Origin: Paenibacillus sp.
GTDB lineage: Bacteria; Bacillota; Bacilli; Paenibacillales; Paenibacillaceae
Length of the DNA: 64,000 bases
Direction: 5' to 3'
NCBI GenBank assembly: GCA_023512345.1
Contig: JAILZT010000013.1
Span: 1-64,000, forward strand
Part shown: positions 49,518-59,702 of the stretch, piece after piece
Layout of the letters: each line of letters begins with the position of its first letter
Numbering within the stretch: the stretch's first letter is position 1
Notes under the pieces: model-generated
Database searches by the model: none
The model's input: the letters and a program-made list of their open reading frames with translations, nothing else
Told to the model about the DNA's origin: nothing
Translations under genes and position numbers: made by a program

Positions 49518-52487
49518 GTGTTACGCATACTGCGAAAATATAAAATTAGTCTGATGTTGCTGGTACTTTTAGGAGTCTCCCTGGTGGTGTGGAACCAATC
49601 AAGGGGGTTTGACGATTCGGCTATGCTGGGTATTCCTGCTTATGCTGATGTTGATGAGAGCTCTATTCTCGAAAGTGACAGTGTGAACTCGAAGTTGGAA
49701 CCGTCCTACTTAAGCTATTATGAAGCGCATAAGCAAGAAGGTGCACAGGATTCCACAAGCTTTGCGCTGGCGATCCCTTCAGCAGATTATTCTGCTATCA
49801 GTACTGAAGGGACAGAGTTAATGACGGATCTTGGGGATAAGACAGGCAAAGTACTGGCACTTAAAGCGGAGGAAAGCTGGGTAGAGTACAAATTCACTAT
49901 TCCAGCCGATGGATTCTATCAGATGGGGATGGAGTATTTTGCCCTTGCGGGTAAGCGTTCCTCGATCATCCGGAGTGTGAAGATTGACGGAGCATACGTA
50001 TTCTCGCAAGCGAAAAAAATGGAATTCCAGCGGATGTGGAAGGAAAGTGCAGCTCCATGGCTGGACAATCAAGGAAATGAATTCAACCCTAAGCGTGAAG
50101 AGGTGTCTGGTTGGCAGTACCGGGAGTTCCGTGATGCCGAGGCCCGAACGGCCGACCCCTTTCGCTTTTATCTGCCCAAAGGAGAGCATACGGTCAAGCT
50201 TGTAGCGATTCGGGAGCCGGCTGCGCTGGGTGAACTGAGAATATTCTCTCCTGCTTCACTGCCGACTTATGCGGAAGTAAAGCAAGAGTATGTGACTAAA
50301 GGTTATCAGCCTGTTCAAAAACAGGTCATTAAAATACAGGCCGAGAATTCGGTCCTGCGCTCCGACCCTACACTGAAGCGTATCGAGGACCGTGAGCCGT
50401 TGACTGAGCCTTTTGACAAAGACGCTATCATACTTAACAGCTTTGGGGGTGTCGGTTGGCGTACCGGTGGACAATGGGCAGAATGGAATTTTGAGATCCC
50501 TGAGTCTGGTCTCTACAATATTGGAATTCGTTATGGTCAATGGTTCCTGAACGGGATCCCTGTAGAACGCCGGGTTATGATTGACGGGAAGGTACCGTTC
50601 CAAGAACTGAACGCCTTGAAATTCCCATATAAACCGGAATGGCAAGTCAATAAGCTGGGCAATGAGGATGGAGATTACTATTTCTATCTGGAGCAAGGCA
50701 AACATACGCTGCGGATGGAAGTCCAAGTATCAGGTGTAGGCGGGATGATTGAAGCTGTACTGAATACTACACACAAGATGTCACTCCTTGGGCGCGAGAT
50801 TACACAAGTAACCGGAACGAATCCCGATCCCAATGGAGATTGGAAGCTGGAGGAGAACATCCCCAATCTGGTGCCGCGTCTGCAATTAATGGCACGTACC
50901 TTGGATGACGCCATTCAGAGTATGTATGCTTTTGGAGTCGAAGACGGCAGTTCCGAGCTGAGTACACTCTATGAAGCACGTGACCGGTTTCTGGAGATGG
51001 CAAAAGATACATCCACCATTCCGGCCCGCCTGCAACAGTTCACTGATTTACAGTCCTCACTCGGCTTGTGGGTCAATGGATTAATGAAGCAGAGTATTGT
51101 AATGGACTATATTGAAGTGAAATCGGTAGACCAGCCTTGGCCAAAGGATGCGGCCCCATGGTATTCAAGAGCGGGGACGATGAGTTATGACTTTCTAAGT
51201 TCCTTTACCAAGGATTACAGTGGCATTGGTAACACATATAAGGATGAAAAGGTACTTGATGTCTGGGTCTCACGCGGACGCGATTGGGTAGAGATTATCA
51301 AGCAAATGATCGATGAGGATTTCACGCCAAGTACTGGCATTAAGGTGAATGTCAATATTATTCCTACCCTTGCAGCGGATCAAAAACAGATATTGCTTCT
51401 GGCTAATACTGCCGGGCTCGCTCCCGATGTGGCGCTGGGCGTTGAAGGGGAAGTGCCGATTGATTTTGCGGTGCGGAATTCACTTGTCAATCTTAATGAA
51501 TTCTCGGATTACAAGGAAGTGGCCGACCGTTTCAGATCGGGTGCATTAATTCCTTATAAGTATGCTAATGGAGACTTTGCATTACCGGAGAATCAGAACT
51601 TCAGCATGCTCTTTTACCGGAAGGATATTATGGAGCAGTTGGGGGTCAGTGAGGATGAAATCCCTGATACCTGGCAGGAGGTTATGGATTTGATTCCTGT
51701 ACTCCAGCAAAATGGGATGGATTTCTATTATCCTCATGCTCCTAATAACCCGAGTCTGGCGATTAACGAGTTTGCTCCATTTCTGTTCCAGTACGGTGGA
51801 GATTTCTATAAAAACAACGGTACGTTGTCCGATCTGGATTCCCCAGAAGCGCTGACGGCTATGAAAATGTGGACCGGTCTTTTCACCAATTATAAGCTGC
51901 AAAAACAAGCGGATTTCTATAATCGCTTCCGTTCTGGTGAAATGCCAATCGGAGTTGCAGATTATTCCACCTACATTCTATTATCCACCGCAGCTCCTGA
52001 ATTAACTGGATGGTGGGGAATGAAGCCAATGCCTGGCATAGTGCAAGAAGATGGACGGGTCAATCGTTCAACAGGCGGACTTGCACAGACAGGCATTATT
52101 TTCAAAGACTCCGATATGCAGGATGAGTCTTGGGAGTTCCTGAAATGGTGGACCAGTGCGGATGCACAGGAGAGCTTTGGTTCAGAACTTGAATCTCTAT
52201 TGGGTGTTGAAGCGCGTTGGAATACGGCCAATATTGAAGCACTGAAACGGCTCCCGTGGCAGCAAGATGATATCGATGCAATTATGGAGCAGTGGGATTG
52301 GTTCAAGGAACGCGAAGTTGTGCTCGGAGGATATTATACGACCCGACATATCGCCAACATCTGGAATGAGATTGTGTTGAACGGTAAATTCCCCCGGGAG
52401 GCGATGGAGCAAGGTGTACGTGAAATCAATAAAGAGCTTATTAAGAAACGTGAAGAGTTCGGGATTGAGGAAGGAGGGCAGAAATGA
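49518..52487 (+). CDS. membrane-anchored protein fusing CBM-like modules to a solute-binding domain, 989 aa
   Basis: The GTG at 49518 has GGAGGAG eight bases upstream. An N-terminal membrane segment (about residues 11-24) is followed by two related beta-sandwich modules (about residues 50-240 and 255-440), recognisable by WVEYKFTIPADGFYQMGMEY and WAEWNFEIPESGLYNIGIRY, both typical of CBM6/CBM35-like folds. After a helical spacer, a solute-binding protein domain begins near residue 575 (VLDVWVSRGRDWVEIIKQMI) and runs to the end. The usual length of a solute-binding protein is 400-550, so this is a fusion likely holding polysaccharide near the transporter. It overlaps the next gene by 4 bases. 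Confidence 0.88.
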   Translation: MLRILRKYKISLMLLVLLGVSLVVWNQSRGFDDSAMLGIPAYADVDESSILESDSVNSKLEPSYLSYYEAHKQEGAQDSTSFALAIPSADYSAISTEGTELMTDLGDKTGKVLALKAEESWVEYKFTIPADGFYQMGMEYFALAGKRSSIIRSVKIDGAYVFSQAKKMEFQRMWKESAAPWLDNQGNEFNPKREEVSGWQYREFRDAEARTADPFRFYLPKGEHTVKLVAIREPAALGELRIFSPASLPTYAEVKQEYVTKGYQPVQKQVIKIQAENSVLRSDPTLKRIEDREPLTEPFDKDAIILNSFGGVGWRTGGQWAEWNFEIPESGLYNIGIRYGQWFLNGIPVERRVMIDGKVPFQELNALKFPYKPEWQVNKLGNEDGDYYFYLEQGKHTLRMEVQVSGVGGMIEAVLNTTHKMSLLGREITQVTGTNPDPNGDWKLEENIPNLVPRLQLMARTLDDAIQSMYAFGVEDGSSELSTLYEARDRFLEMAKDTSTIPARLQQFTDLQSSLGLWVNGLMKQSIVMDYIEVKSVDQPWPKDAAPWYSRAGTMSYDFLSSFTKDYSGIGNTYKDEKVLDVWVSRGRDWVEIIKQMIDEDFTPSTGIKVNVNIIPTLAADQKQILLLANTAGLAPDVALGVEGEVPIDFAVRNSLVNLNEFSDYKEVADRFRSGALIPYKYANGDFALPENQNFSMLFYRKDIMEQLGVSEDEIPDTWQEVMDLIPVLQQNGMDFYYPHAPNNPSLAINEFAPFLFQYGGDFYKNNGTLSDLDSPEALTAMKMWTGLFTNYKLQKQADFYNRFRSGEMPIGVADYSTYILLSTAAPELTGWWGMKPMPGIVQEDGRVNRSTGGLAQTGIIFKDSDMQDESWEFLKWWTSADAQESFGSELESLLGVEARWNTANIEALKRLPWQQDDIDAIMEQWDWFKEREVVLGGYYTTRHIANIWNEIVLNGKFPREAMEQGVREINKELIKKREEFGIEEGGQK

Positions 52488-53449
52488 GCAGTGAACTGAT
52501 TGCGCCGGTTGAGACCGAAACCGTACAGATGCGGCTATCCAAATCACCAGGGAAATGGACTCAATTGTGGATGGATATCAAGAAGAACAGGGTCTCCTAT
52601 TATTTCTTAGCCCCTTTCTTAATTCTATTTACTATTTTCACTATTGTGCCGATTATTATGTCCGTGGTTCTCAGCTTCACTTATTACAACATTATTGAAA
52701 CACCGAGATTCATTGGTTTCTCTAACTACAAATTGCTGTTTGTAGACGATGATATCTTTCTTAAAGCGGTTGGGATTACGCTGAAGTTCGCCATCGTTAC
52801 AGGCCCGATAGGTTATATTCTTGCCTTTCTGTTAGCATGGTTAATTAGTCAGATTCCGCAGAAATTCCGCTTTTTCTATACACTCTGCTACTATGTGCCT
52901 TCCATTACAAGTGCGGTAGCGATGTCCGTCGTTTGGCTTTATTTATTCGCGGGTGACCGCAAGGGGCTGCTCAATCACTGGTTGATTCAGCTCGGAATTA
53001 TTAATGAACCTTATTTATTTTTGCAAAACGTGAATTCAATCGTTCCCGTCATCATTGTAGTTTCACTGTGGATGAGTATGGGCGTAGGCTTTCTAGCTTT
53101 TCTGGCCGGATTGCAAAATGTACCGACGGATCTGTACGAGGCGGGTTCTATTGATGGGGTTAAGTACCGTTGGCAGGAGTTGTGGTACATTACGATTCCG
53201 TGCGTAAAGCCCCAGTTGTTATTCGGCGCCGTGATGCAGGTGGTCGGTTCGCTCACTGTATTTGACGTCAGTATGAGGCTCGTTGGATTTCCGAGTCCAC
53301 TATATGCGGGCCATACGATTATGGCGCATTTATTCGACTATGCCTTTATCCGCTTTGAAATGGGATATGCATCAGCGATTGCGGTGTTACTGTTCGGTCT
53401 GATGCTTGGGATGAACCGTCTCATCTTCAAAGTGCTGGGGAGGGATTAA
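52484..53449 (+). CDS. ABC sugar permease, MalF-type, 321 aa
   Basis: The ATG at 52484 overlaps the stop of the fusion gene (ATGA). Six membrane segments; the EAA loop is EAGSIDGVKYRWQELWYITI (about residues 224-243), which contacts the ABC ATPase. Partner of the next gene. Start has AAGGAGGGC upstream. Confidence 0.93.
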   Translation: MSSELIAPVETETVQMRLSKSPGKWTQLWMDIKKNRVSYYFLAPFLILFTIFTIVPIIMSVVLSFTYYNIIETPRFIGFSNYKLLFVDDDIFLKAVGITLKFAIVTGPIGYILAFLLAWLISQIPQKFRFFYTLCYYVPSITSAVAMSVVWLYLFAGDRKGLLNHWLIQLGIINEPYLFLQNVNSIVPVIIVVSLWMSMGVGFLAFLAGLQNVPTDLYEAGSIDGVKYRWQELWYITIPCVKPQLLFGAVMQVVGSLTVFDVSMRLVGFPSPLYAGHTIMAHLFDYAFIRFEMGYASAIAVLLFGLMLGMNRLIFKVLGRD

Positions 53450-53450
53450 G

Positions 53451-54311
53451 ATGCACAAATTAAAATTACGACGCATAGACTTTGGCGGCATTTTTCTATA
53501 TCTGTTTTTAACTGTTTTTGGGGTCATCATGTTGCTCCCGCTTATATACATGGCAGTTACCGCTTTGAAACCTACCAGTGAGCTGTTTTTATTTCCGCCG
53601 CGGTTTATGGTGGTGAATCCGACCCTAATGAATTTTCGGGATTTGTTGTTAATTACCGGAACATCTGCGGTGCCATTTTCCCGGTTTATCTTTAACAGTA
53701 TTATCGTTACATCGGGAATTGTGGTAGGCGGGGTCCTGATCTCAGCTATGGCGGCTTATCCGCTTGCTAAGCATGACATGCCATTCAAGAGCTTTATATT
53801 TAAAATGATCGTGGCAGCGCTGATGTTCTCGCCATTGGTACTGCAAATTCCGCAATATCTGCTGATTAGTCGCAGCGGGTTAATGAATTCGTATTTTGCG
53901 ATGATCCTGCCGTATCTGGCTGCGCCAATGGGGATGTTCCTAATGACACAGTTCCTGCGGCAGCTCCCGGAGGCGTTGCTAGAGGCTGCCCGGATGGACG
54001 GAGCTTCGGAGTGGAAAGTGTTCTGGGTTGTGGTTATGCCAATGCTGAAGCCGGCGATTTCCACGTTTGCATTATTCAGCTTCATTTCCGCTTGGAATGA
54101 TCCGTACCCTTCAATGGTTTATACGACCGTTCAGGAAATGAAGACGTTGCCCCTCGCCATCCAGACCATTAGTGGTGGGGCCGGGGTCGTCGCTAGAGTG
54201 GGTACTTTGGCAGCAGCAAGCTTCTTGATGATTCTCCCGACTATTCTTGTCTTTGTAATTACGCAGCGAATGGTGCTTCAGACCATGGCCCATTCAGGGC
54301 TGAAGGAATAA
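53451..54311 (+). CDS. ABC sugar permease, MalG-type, 286 aa
   Basis: ATG at 53451, immediately after the MalF-type gene. Six membrane segments and an EAA loop EAARMDGASEWKVFWVVVMP (about residues 181-200). Together with the previous gene it forms the first permease pair. GGGGAGGG upstream. Confidence 0.93.
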   Translation: MHKLKLRRIDFGGIFLYLFLTVFGVIMLLPLIYMAVTALKPTSELFLFPPRFMVVNPTLMNFRDLLLITGTSAVPFSRFIFNSIIVTSGIVVGGVLISAMAAYPLAKHDMPFKSFIFKMIVAALMFSPLVLQIPQYLLISRSGLMNSYFAMILPYLAAPMGMFLMTQFLRQLPEALLEAARMDGASEWKVFWVVVMPMLKPAISTFALFSFISAWNDPYPSMVYTTVQEMKTLPLAIQTISGGAGVVARVGTLAAASFLMILPTILVFVITQRMVLQTMAHSGLKE

Positions 54312-54320
54312 GGGGGAGTT

Positions 54321-55811
54321 ATGATGATAGGGTGCAAATTGAAAAAGACGCTGCTGGCAGGAATACTACTGACATTCATACTTCCAACACTGTTACTTCC
54401 GGGTCAAGCGTTAGCTGATGCTCCGTATAGAGGCTACACGTGGAACCAACTCGGTGATGATGTTAGCTCGATTAATGGCTATTTGTACGATTCCTCCATT
54501 GATCCGGTGAATACAGGTGCCGGGGGTCTCAAAAATCCGGAATCTCTATTTATTGGTGAAGACGACACGCTGTACGTGGTGGACACGGGTAACAGTCGTA
54601 TTGTTCATATGGACAAAGATGGCGGCCTAATAAATATAATCGGCGATGCTGAAGGCAGCGGCAAGCTGCAGGAGCCAAAGGGTATGTTTGTAAAAGCTGA
54701 TGGAACTGTATACGTAGCTGATACAAAAAACCAAAGGATTGCTATTTTCGATAAAAATGGAAAGTTTATAAAGGACTTTTTGAAGCCGGAAAGCCCACTC
54801 TTGGGTGCTAAATTCTCTTATTCGCCTTCTAAATTAATTGTGGATAAGCGTGATTACATGTACGTGGTCAGCGACGGTAATACTCAGGGATTGCTGCAGA
54901 TTGATTCGGGCGGTAAATTCAAGGGATTCTACGGAGCCAATCATGTAGGTTTCTCATGGACACGGCTTCTAATTAAGTTCGTTGCGACTAAAGAACAGCA
55001 AAACCAGCTGGCAACCGTGAAGCCTTCGGAGTTCTCCAATGTGGATCTTGATCAGGAAGGATTTATCTACAGTACAACTTTGGGTGAACAGGTCAACCAA
55101 ATCAAACGGCTGTCTCCAGTAGGTGTGGATACCTTAAACATCGGAAACCGCTGGTATGGGGACTATTATAATGACGGTCCATTCAGTATGGCTTCTTTTA
55201 TGGGCATCAGTGTGGACAAGAACGGATTTATTACCGTGTTAGATTTGCAGACTAGCAAAGTCTTTCAATATGACAAGCTGGGAAATCTGTTATTCAGCTT
55301 CGGTGGAACGGGAGATCAGAACGGGCTGTTTGTAACTCCTTCGGCGGTAGAGCAAACCTCTGACGGTCTTATTTATGTAGTGGATAAAGGTCGGGGCCGA
55401 ATTGACCGTTTCAGAACGACTCCGTTCGCGGATTTAGTTCACAAGGCTTCTCTGCTCTATGTCGATGGCAGCTATGATGATGCGAAAAGCTTGTGGCAGG
55501 AAGTGCTAAGGCTGAATGCAAATTATGATATGGCTTATCTGGCAATTGGTAAAGCGCTCTATAAAGATGAGCAATACAAGGATGCGATGAGCTACTTCAA
55601 GCTTGCTCGTTCGAAGGTGGACTATTCATCCGCATTCCGGGAATACCGCAAATTATATATCAGGGAGCACTTCATTTATTTCTTTGCCGGCGGAATCGGG
55701 GCGCTCTTATTACTGTTCTGGAGTGCGCCGAGATTATACCGGAGATTCCATGCATGGTTGTATAGACAGAAGCCAACGGTATTGGAACCGGCAAAGGGGG
55801 AAATCGGATGA
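54321..55811 (+). CDS. secreted NHL-propeller/TPR protein with C-terminal anchor, 496 aa
   Basis: ATG at 54321 (or 54324) after AAGGGGGAG. A signal peptide (about residues 1-33) precedes NHL beta-propeller repeats (PESLFIGEDDTLYVVDTGNS, PKGMFVKADGTVYVADTKNQ, PSAVEQTSDGLIYVVDKGRG). A TPR-like pair follows (residues 375-430) and then one membrane segment (HFIYFFAGGIGALLLLFW, about residue 452) with a short basic tail. This layout recurs in Paenibacillus carbohydrate clusters. Its role is unknown; a scaffold near the transporter is a guess. It overlaps the next gene by 4 bases. Confidence 0.85.
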   Translation: MMIGCKLKKTLLAGILLTFILPTLLLPGQALADAPYRGYTWNQLGDDVSSINGYLYDSSIDPVNTGAGGLKNPESLFIGEDDTLYVVDTGNSRIVHMDKDGGLINIIGDAEGSGKLQEPKGMFVKADGTVYVADTKNQRIAIFDKNGKFIKDFLKPESPLLGAKFSYSPSKLIVDKRDYMYVVSDGNTQGLLQIDSGGKFKGFYGANHVGFSWTRLLIKFVATKEQQNQLATVKPSEFSNVDLDQEGFIYSTTLGEQVNQIKRLSPVGVDTLNIGNRWYGDYYNDGPFSMASFMGISVDKNGFITVLDLQTSKVFQYDKLGNLLFSFGGTGDQNGLFVTPSAVEQTSDGLIYVVDKGRGRIDRFRTTPFADLVHKASLLYVDGSYDDAKSLWQEVLRLNANYDMAYLAIGKALYKDEQYKDAMSYFKLARSKVDYSSAFREYRKLYIREHFIYFFAGGIGALLLLFWSAPRLYRRFHAWLYRQKPTVLEPAKGEIG

Positions 55812-56422
55812 ACACTATGCGAATGATCCATCAGGTTGTAGTTCATCCTTATCAGTTCTATAACGATATTCAGGGGACACAGCGGATTCGGTGGTATCAG
55901 GCGTTTCTGATTGTTCTCCTCACGTTTGCGGCACGAATGATATCCATACTGATAACGGGTTATTCTTTTCAGGTCAGAGAACCGCATGAAATTTCCATGT
56001 TCCATGAGTTTATCTGGCTGATCGTGCCTTGGTTGACCTGGTGCATATCTAACTGGGGCGTTAGTACGATTCTGGATGGTGAGGGAAAGTTCAAAGAGAT
56101 TTTTGTGGGCAGCGCTTTTGCCTTAGCTCCTTATATGCTGTTTATTATTCCGATTACGCTGTTGACCTTAGTGCTATCTCTGGATGAGGCTTCAACCTTC
56201 AACTTGCTCCATAAGTTTGTGATTCTATGGGTAGCTTGGTTGATCTTGCTAAAGGTGAAAATTCTACATGATTTTGAAATTCGTAAGGTTATTTTTATTA
56301 CATTAATCAGTGTGATCGGGATTGCCATCATCTGGTTTGTTGGAATACTGCTATTCGGGATTTCCAATCAATTCGTTTCATTTTTTATCGATCTGTTCAA
56401 AGAATTGAGATTGCGCGCGTAA
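55808..56422 (+). CDS. Yip1-family membrane protein, 204 aa
   Basis: The ATG at 55808 overlaps the previous stop. Five hydrophobic segments follow a short N-terminus containing MIHQVVVHPYQFYNDIQG. Spacing and the segment pattern are those of bacterial YIP1 proteins. Role unknown; linked to the NHL protein and the DUF5696 gene here by tight coupling. Confidence 0.82.
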   Translation: MNTMRMIHQVVVHPYQFYNDIQGTQRIRWYQAFLIVLLTFAARMISILITGYSFQVREPHEISMFHEFIWLIVPWLTWCISNWGVSTILDGEGKFKEIFVGSAFALAPYMLFIIPITLLTLVLSLDEASTFNLLHKFVILWVAWLILLKVKILHDFEIRKVIFITLISVIGIAIIWFVGILLFGISNQFVSFFIDLFKELRLRA

Positions 56423-56440
56423 GGAGGGAAAGGTAACACG

Positions 56441-58819
56441 ATGAAAAAAAATGCCAAAGTGCGGGGTATCCTCTGTATTGTACTGGTGATGCTTATCGCA
56501 ATTATAAATGTACAGCCATTACACAGCTCCGCCGATCCATCCGCTGCGGTGCAATCTTCTCAGAACGGAGAGAGTGAAGCGGCGGGACAAGAGGAACGAG
56601 CTTCCACCACGAAGTCAACCACGGTGCAAGAAGACGCGAAGCAAACATCTGCCGGGGTCACTTCCCCAGCTGCGGATGAGGTTTCGGCAAAGGTTGCCGC
56701 TCCAGTTGTAAAGACAGCGCTTCAACCAGCCACCCCTGGAACAAAAGCGCTAGAGAACGATCGTTATATCTTGTATGTGGATGAAAAATCAGGCAATGTT
56801 CGGATTACTGACAAGATGACGAACGAGGAATGGCTAGGATCTCCGCAATTGGAGAAGACCGCCATGCCTAATGTTAAGAAATATACAACAGCACCGATTT
56901 TTGCAAGATATACGCAAGGCGCTGATATTACACAAATTTATCCGCTTAAAGATGAGGATTCCAGCGTTTCTGTAACGATTGAGCAGGACGTCGTCCGCGC
57001 GGAGTTCACTTTCAAGAGCCTCCAGCTGTCTTTTGCACTTGAGTACAGGTTGACTGTTAATGGATTCGAGGCTTCCATTCCGCAGGAATTTCTGAAGGAG
57101 GAAGGCAAAGCAAAGTTCACCAGTCTTGAGGTGCTGCCTTTCTTTCATGCGGCAAGGGAAGATGATGAAGGGGCTATGATGCTTCCAGATGGATCTGGGG
57201 CATTGCTGGAATTCCGGCAAGACCATCCTTCGTATTTGAAGGGTTATTCTGAGTATATTTACGGAGGGGACGCAACCTTCGTGAAACAAAACAATGATGT
57301 CATTGAGAGCTCTTATGTTAAGGCAATGGCTCCGAAAAAAGCGATCGCGCTGCCTGTGTTTGGGATGTATCATGGCGGTACGGGTTACTTGGCTATTGTT
57401 AATAAAGGGGAAACCGACGCAAAGATTAATGGAGTACCGGCAGGTATTCGCGCCATTTCGATGTACAGAGCGTCGAGTGAATTTACGCTGCGGAAGGATG
57501 ACGTTATCTTCGTGGGGAACTCTGGGCAGATTCCATATTATCAGGGAGATATTATTAAAAGCGATCGCAGTGTGCGTTATATTCTTCTCCAGGGAGATGA
57601 CGCCAATTATGTAGGGATGGCAAAGGAATACCGTAATTACTTAATCAAGGAGAAAGAGATTAAGGAAGTGATTCTTGAGCAGACGCCCCTTTATCTTCAA
57701 GTGCTCGGAGGAGTTGCACGTGATGAGGTGATCGGCTCAACGTTCATAGAGATGACCACCTTTAAGCAGATTAAGGAAATGATTGATCAGTATAACACCG
57801 AAGGTGTATCCCAACTAGAAATCACGATCGAGGGATGGTCTGAGGATGGCCTATACGGAAATCAGCCGGATCAATTTCCTGTAGAGAAACAATTAGGTGG
57901 AAGTAAAGGGTTGAAAGGGCTTCAGGAGTATGCGGCTGAGAAGGGGATAGCTCTTTATTTAAAAGCCAACTACGTCAAACCTTATCAAGACAGTGACGGA
58001 ATGAAGGCAAGTAAAGATGCTGTGCGCGGCATAAGTCGCGAGGTGCTGAAGCAATACAACTATTACCTTTCCACTCCTTGGAGTAAAGATGATGAGTATT
58101 TCTATTTAATGAAGCCAAGTGTTATTGCTGAACGTACTGAAGCAGAACTTGAAGACTTTCAAAATCTAGGTGTAAAGGGCGTTCAGTTGGATCATTTCGG
58201 TAGTTTATTGTACTCAGACGAGGATAATAAATCACTAACGGACCGAATACTGACGAAGGAGACCTACGTCAGTGCGTTGGATAAGTTCCGCAATGAGGCC
58301 GTAAATACGGCTGTGGATTACGGCTTTGCCTATACTTTGGGTCATGTGAATCGGATTGATCAGGTGCCTTTGGATTCTAGCGGATTCGTCTATACGGATC
58401 GGGCGATTCCTTTCTATCAATTAGTCGTGCATGGACTTGTGCCTTATACGGGAAGTCCTGTCAATTTGTATGATGATTCCCGCAACCAAGCGCTGCGCGC
58501 TCTGGAGTACGGAGCAATCCCAAGTTATGAGCTGACTTTTGCTCCATCCAGCGATATGCAGCGAACCATGGAAGACCGTTTGTTCAGCTCAGAATTTGAC
58601 AGCTGGCTTGCCCCTTCTGTTAAGAACTATCTGGAGTTGAAGGAAGTTTACGACAGCATAAGTAACCAGCAAATGATGAATCATGAGCAGCTGCAACGAA
58701 ATGTATTTCGGACGACCTATGCGAATGGGGTGAGTATTATAGTTAACTATAATAGCCAATCCGTCGACATATCGGGTCAGAACGTCGAAGCCTACAGCTA
58801 TGCGGTAACAGGAGGATGA
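56441..58819 (+). CDS. secreted DUF5696 protein, glycosidase-like, 792 aa
   Basis: ATG at 56441 after AAGGAGGGAAA. A signal peptide (about residues 1-30) and a Ser/Ala-rich linker lead into a beta-sandwich start (NDRYILYVDEKSGNVRITDK) and then a TIM-barrel-like region (about residues 400-720; VSQLEITIEGWSEDGLYGNQ, KGIALYLKANYVKPYQDSDG, VKGVQLDHFGSLLYSDED, FAYTLGHVNRIDQVPLDSSG). DUF5696 has no settled activity; the barrel with Asp/Glu at strand ends suggests a glycoside hydrolase. Confidence 0.84.
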   Translation: MKKNAKVRGILCIVLVMLIAIINVQPLHSSADPSAAVQSSQNGESEAAGQEERASTTKSTTVQEDAKQTSAGVTSPAADEVSAKVAAPVVKTALQPATPGTKALENDRYILYVDEKSGNVRITDKMTNEEWLGSPQLEKTAMPNVKKYTTAPIFARYTQGADITQIYPLKDEDSSVSVTIEQDVVRAEFTFKSLQLSFALEYRLTVNGFEASIPQEFLKEEGKAKFTSLEVLPFFHAAREDDEGAMMLPDGSGALLEFRQDHPSYLKGYSEYIYGGDATFVKQNNDVIESSYVKAMAPKKAIALPVFGMYHGGTGYLAIVNKGETDAKINGVPAGIRAISMYRASSEFTLRKDDVIFVGNSGQIPYYQGDIIKSDRSVRYILLQGDDANYVGMAKEYRNYLIKEKEIKEVILEQTPLYLQVLGGVARDEVIGSTFIEMTTFKQIKEMIDQYNTEGVSQLEITIEGWSEDGLYGNQPDQFPVEKQLGGSKGLKGLQEYAAEKGIALYLKANYVKPYQDSDGMKASKDAVRGISREVLKQYNYYLSTPWSKDDEYFYLMKPSVIAERTEAELEDFQNLGVKGVQLDHFGSLLYSDEDNKSLTDRILTKETYVSALDKFRNEAVNTAVDYGFAYTLGHVNRIDQVPLDSSGFVYTDRAIPFYQLVVHGLVPYTGSPVNLYDDSRNQALRALEYGAIPSYELTFAPSSDMQRTMEDRLFSSEFDSWLAPSVKNYLELKEVYDSISNQQMMNHEQLQRNVFRTTYANGVSIIVNYNSQSVDISGQNVEAYSYAVTGG

Positions 58820-58823
58820 TGAA

Positions 58824-59699
58824 GTGAAAAAATCAAAGCTATCGATGCGAGCACGTTATTTCGTTGAAGGATATTCCTTCATCTCCTTGTGGCTGATCGG
58901 ATTTCTAGTGTTCATGGCTGTTCCGTTGGGCCGTTCGCTGTATTATTCCTTTCAATCGCTTCAGGTTAGTAAGGGTGGCTTAATAGCTACTTATATTGGG
59001 ATGGAGCATTATCGCGCTGCTTTTACTACAGATGTTAATTTCCTGCCCCTGCTCAAGTCGACGATGGTGTCGACACTGACGCAGGTTCCATTGATCCTTA
59101 TCTTTTCACTATTTTGCGCCATTTTGTTGAATCGCGGACTTATAGGGAAAACCTTTTTCAGAGGAGTGTTTTTTCTGCCTGTGATCATTGCTTCTGGGGC
59201 TATTTTGAGCAAACTGATGGACCAGGGTGCTGCGAATTTACCTATTTTTAATAATCAGGATTTGTTCGACAAGCTTCATAACTTTATCCCTGGCGATATT
59301 CTGGAAGCCTTGTTGAAATATGCAGAGTCCTTAACGCTGGTTATGTGGGATTCCGGTGTGCAAATTCTAATTTTTCTAGCCGGACTGCAGACTATTTCCA
59401 TTTCCCTGTATGAAGCGGCTAAGTGTGACGGAGCAACGGCCTGGGAGAGTTTTTGGAAGATTACCTTCCCAATGATTATGCCAATGATGTTTGTAAATAC
59501 ATTGTTTAGCATTGTCAGTTCATTTACGAAGGCGGACAATCAAATCATGAGTCACATTTTGGATGTCGTCTTCAAGAACAATGATTTCGGGTATGGCTCG
59601 GCAATGGGTTGGATATATTTTGTCTTTATATTCATGGTCCTAGGCTTGGTGTTCCTGTTGTTCCGTAAGTCGCTCGGTGCAACCGAAGGGAGGAAGTAG
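58824..59699 (+). CDS. ABC sugar permease, second MalF-type, 291 aa
   Basis: The ATG at 58824 follows ACAGGAGGATG. Six membrane segments and an EAA loop EAAKCDGATAWESFWKITFP (about residues 194-213). First half of a second permease pair, most like the polysaccharide/oligosaccharide group. Confidence 0.92.
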   Translation: MKKSKLSMRARYFVEGYSFISLWLIGFLVFMAVPLGRSLYYSFQSLQVSKGGLIATYIGMEHYRAAFTTDVNFLPLLKSTMVSTLTQVPLILIFSLFCAILLNRGLIGKTFFRGVFFLPVIIASGAILSKLMDQGAANLPIFNNQDLFDKLHNFIPGDILEALLKYAESLTLVMWDSGVQILIFLAGLQTISISLYEAAKCDGATAWESFWKITFPMIMPMMFVNTLFSIVSSFTKADNQIMSHILDVVFKNNDFGYGSAMGWIYFVFIFMVLGLVFLLFRKSLGATEGRK

Positions 59700-59702
59700 A
59701 AG

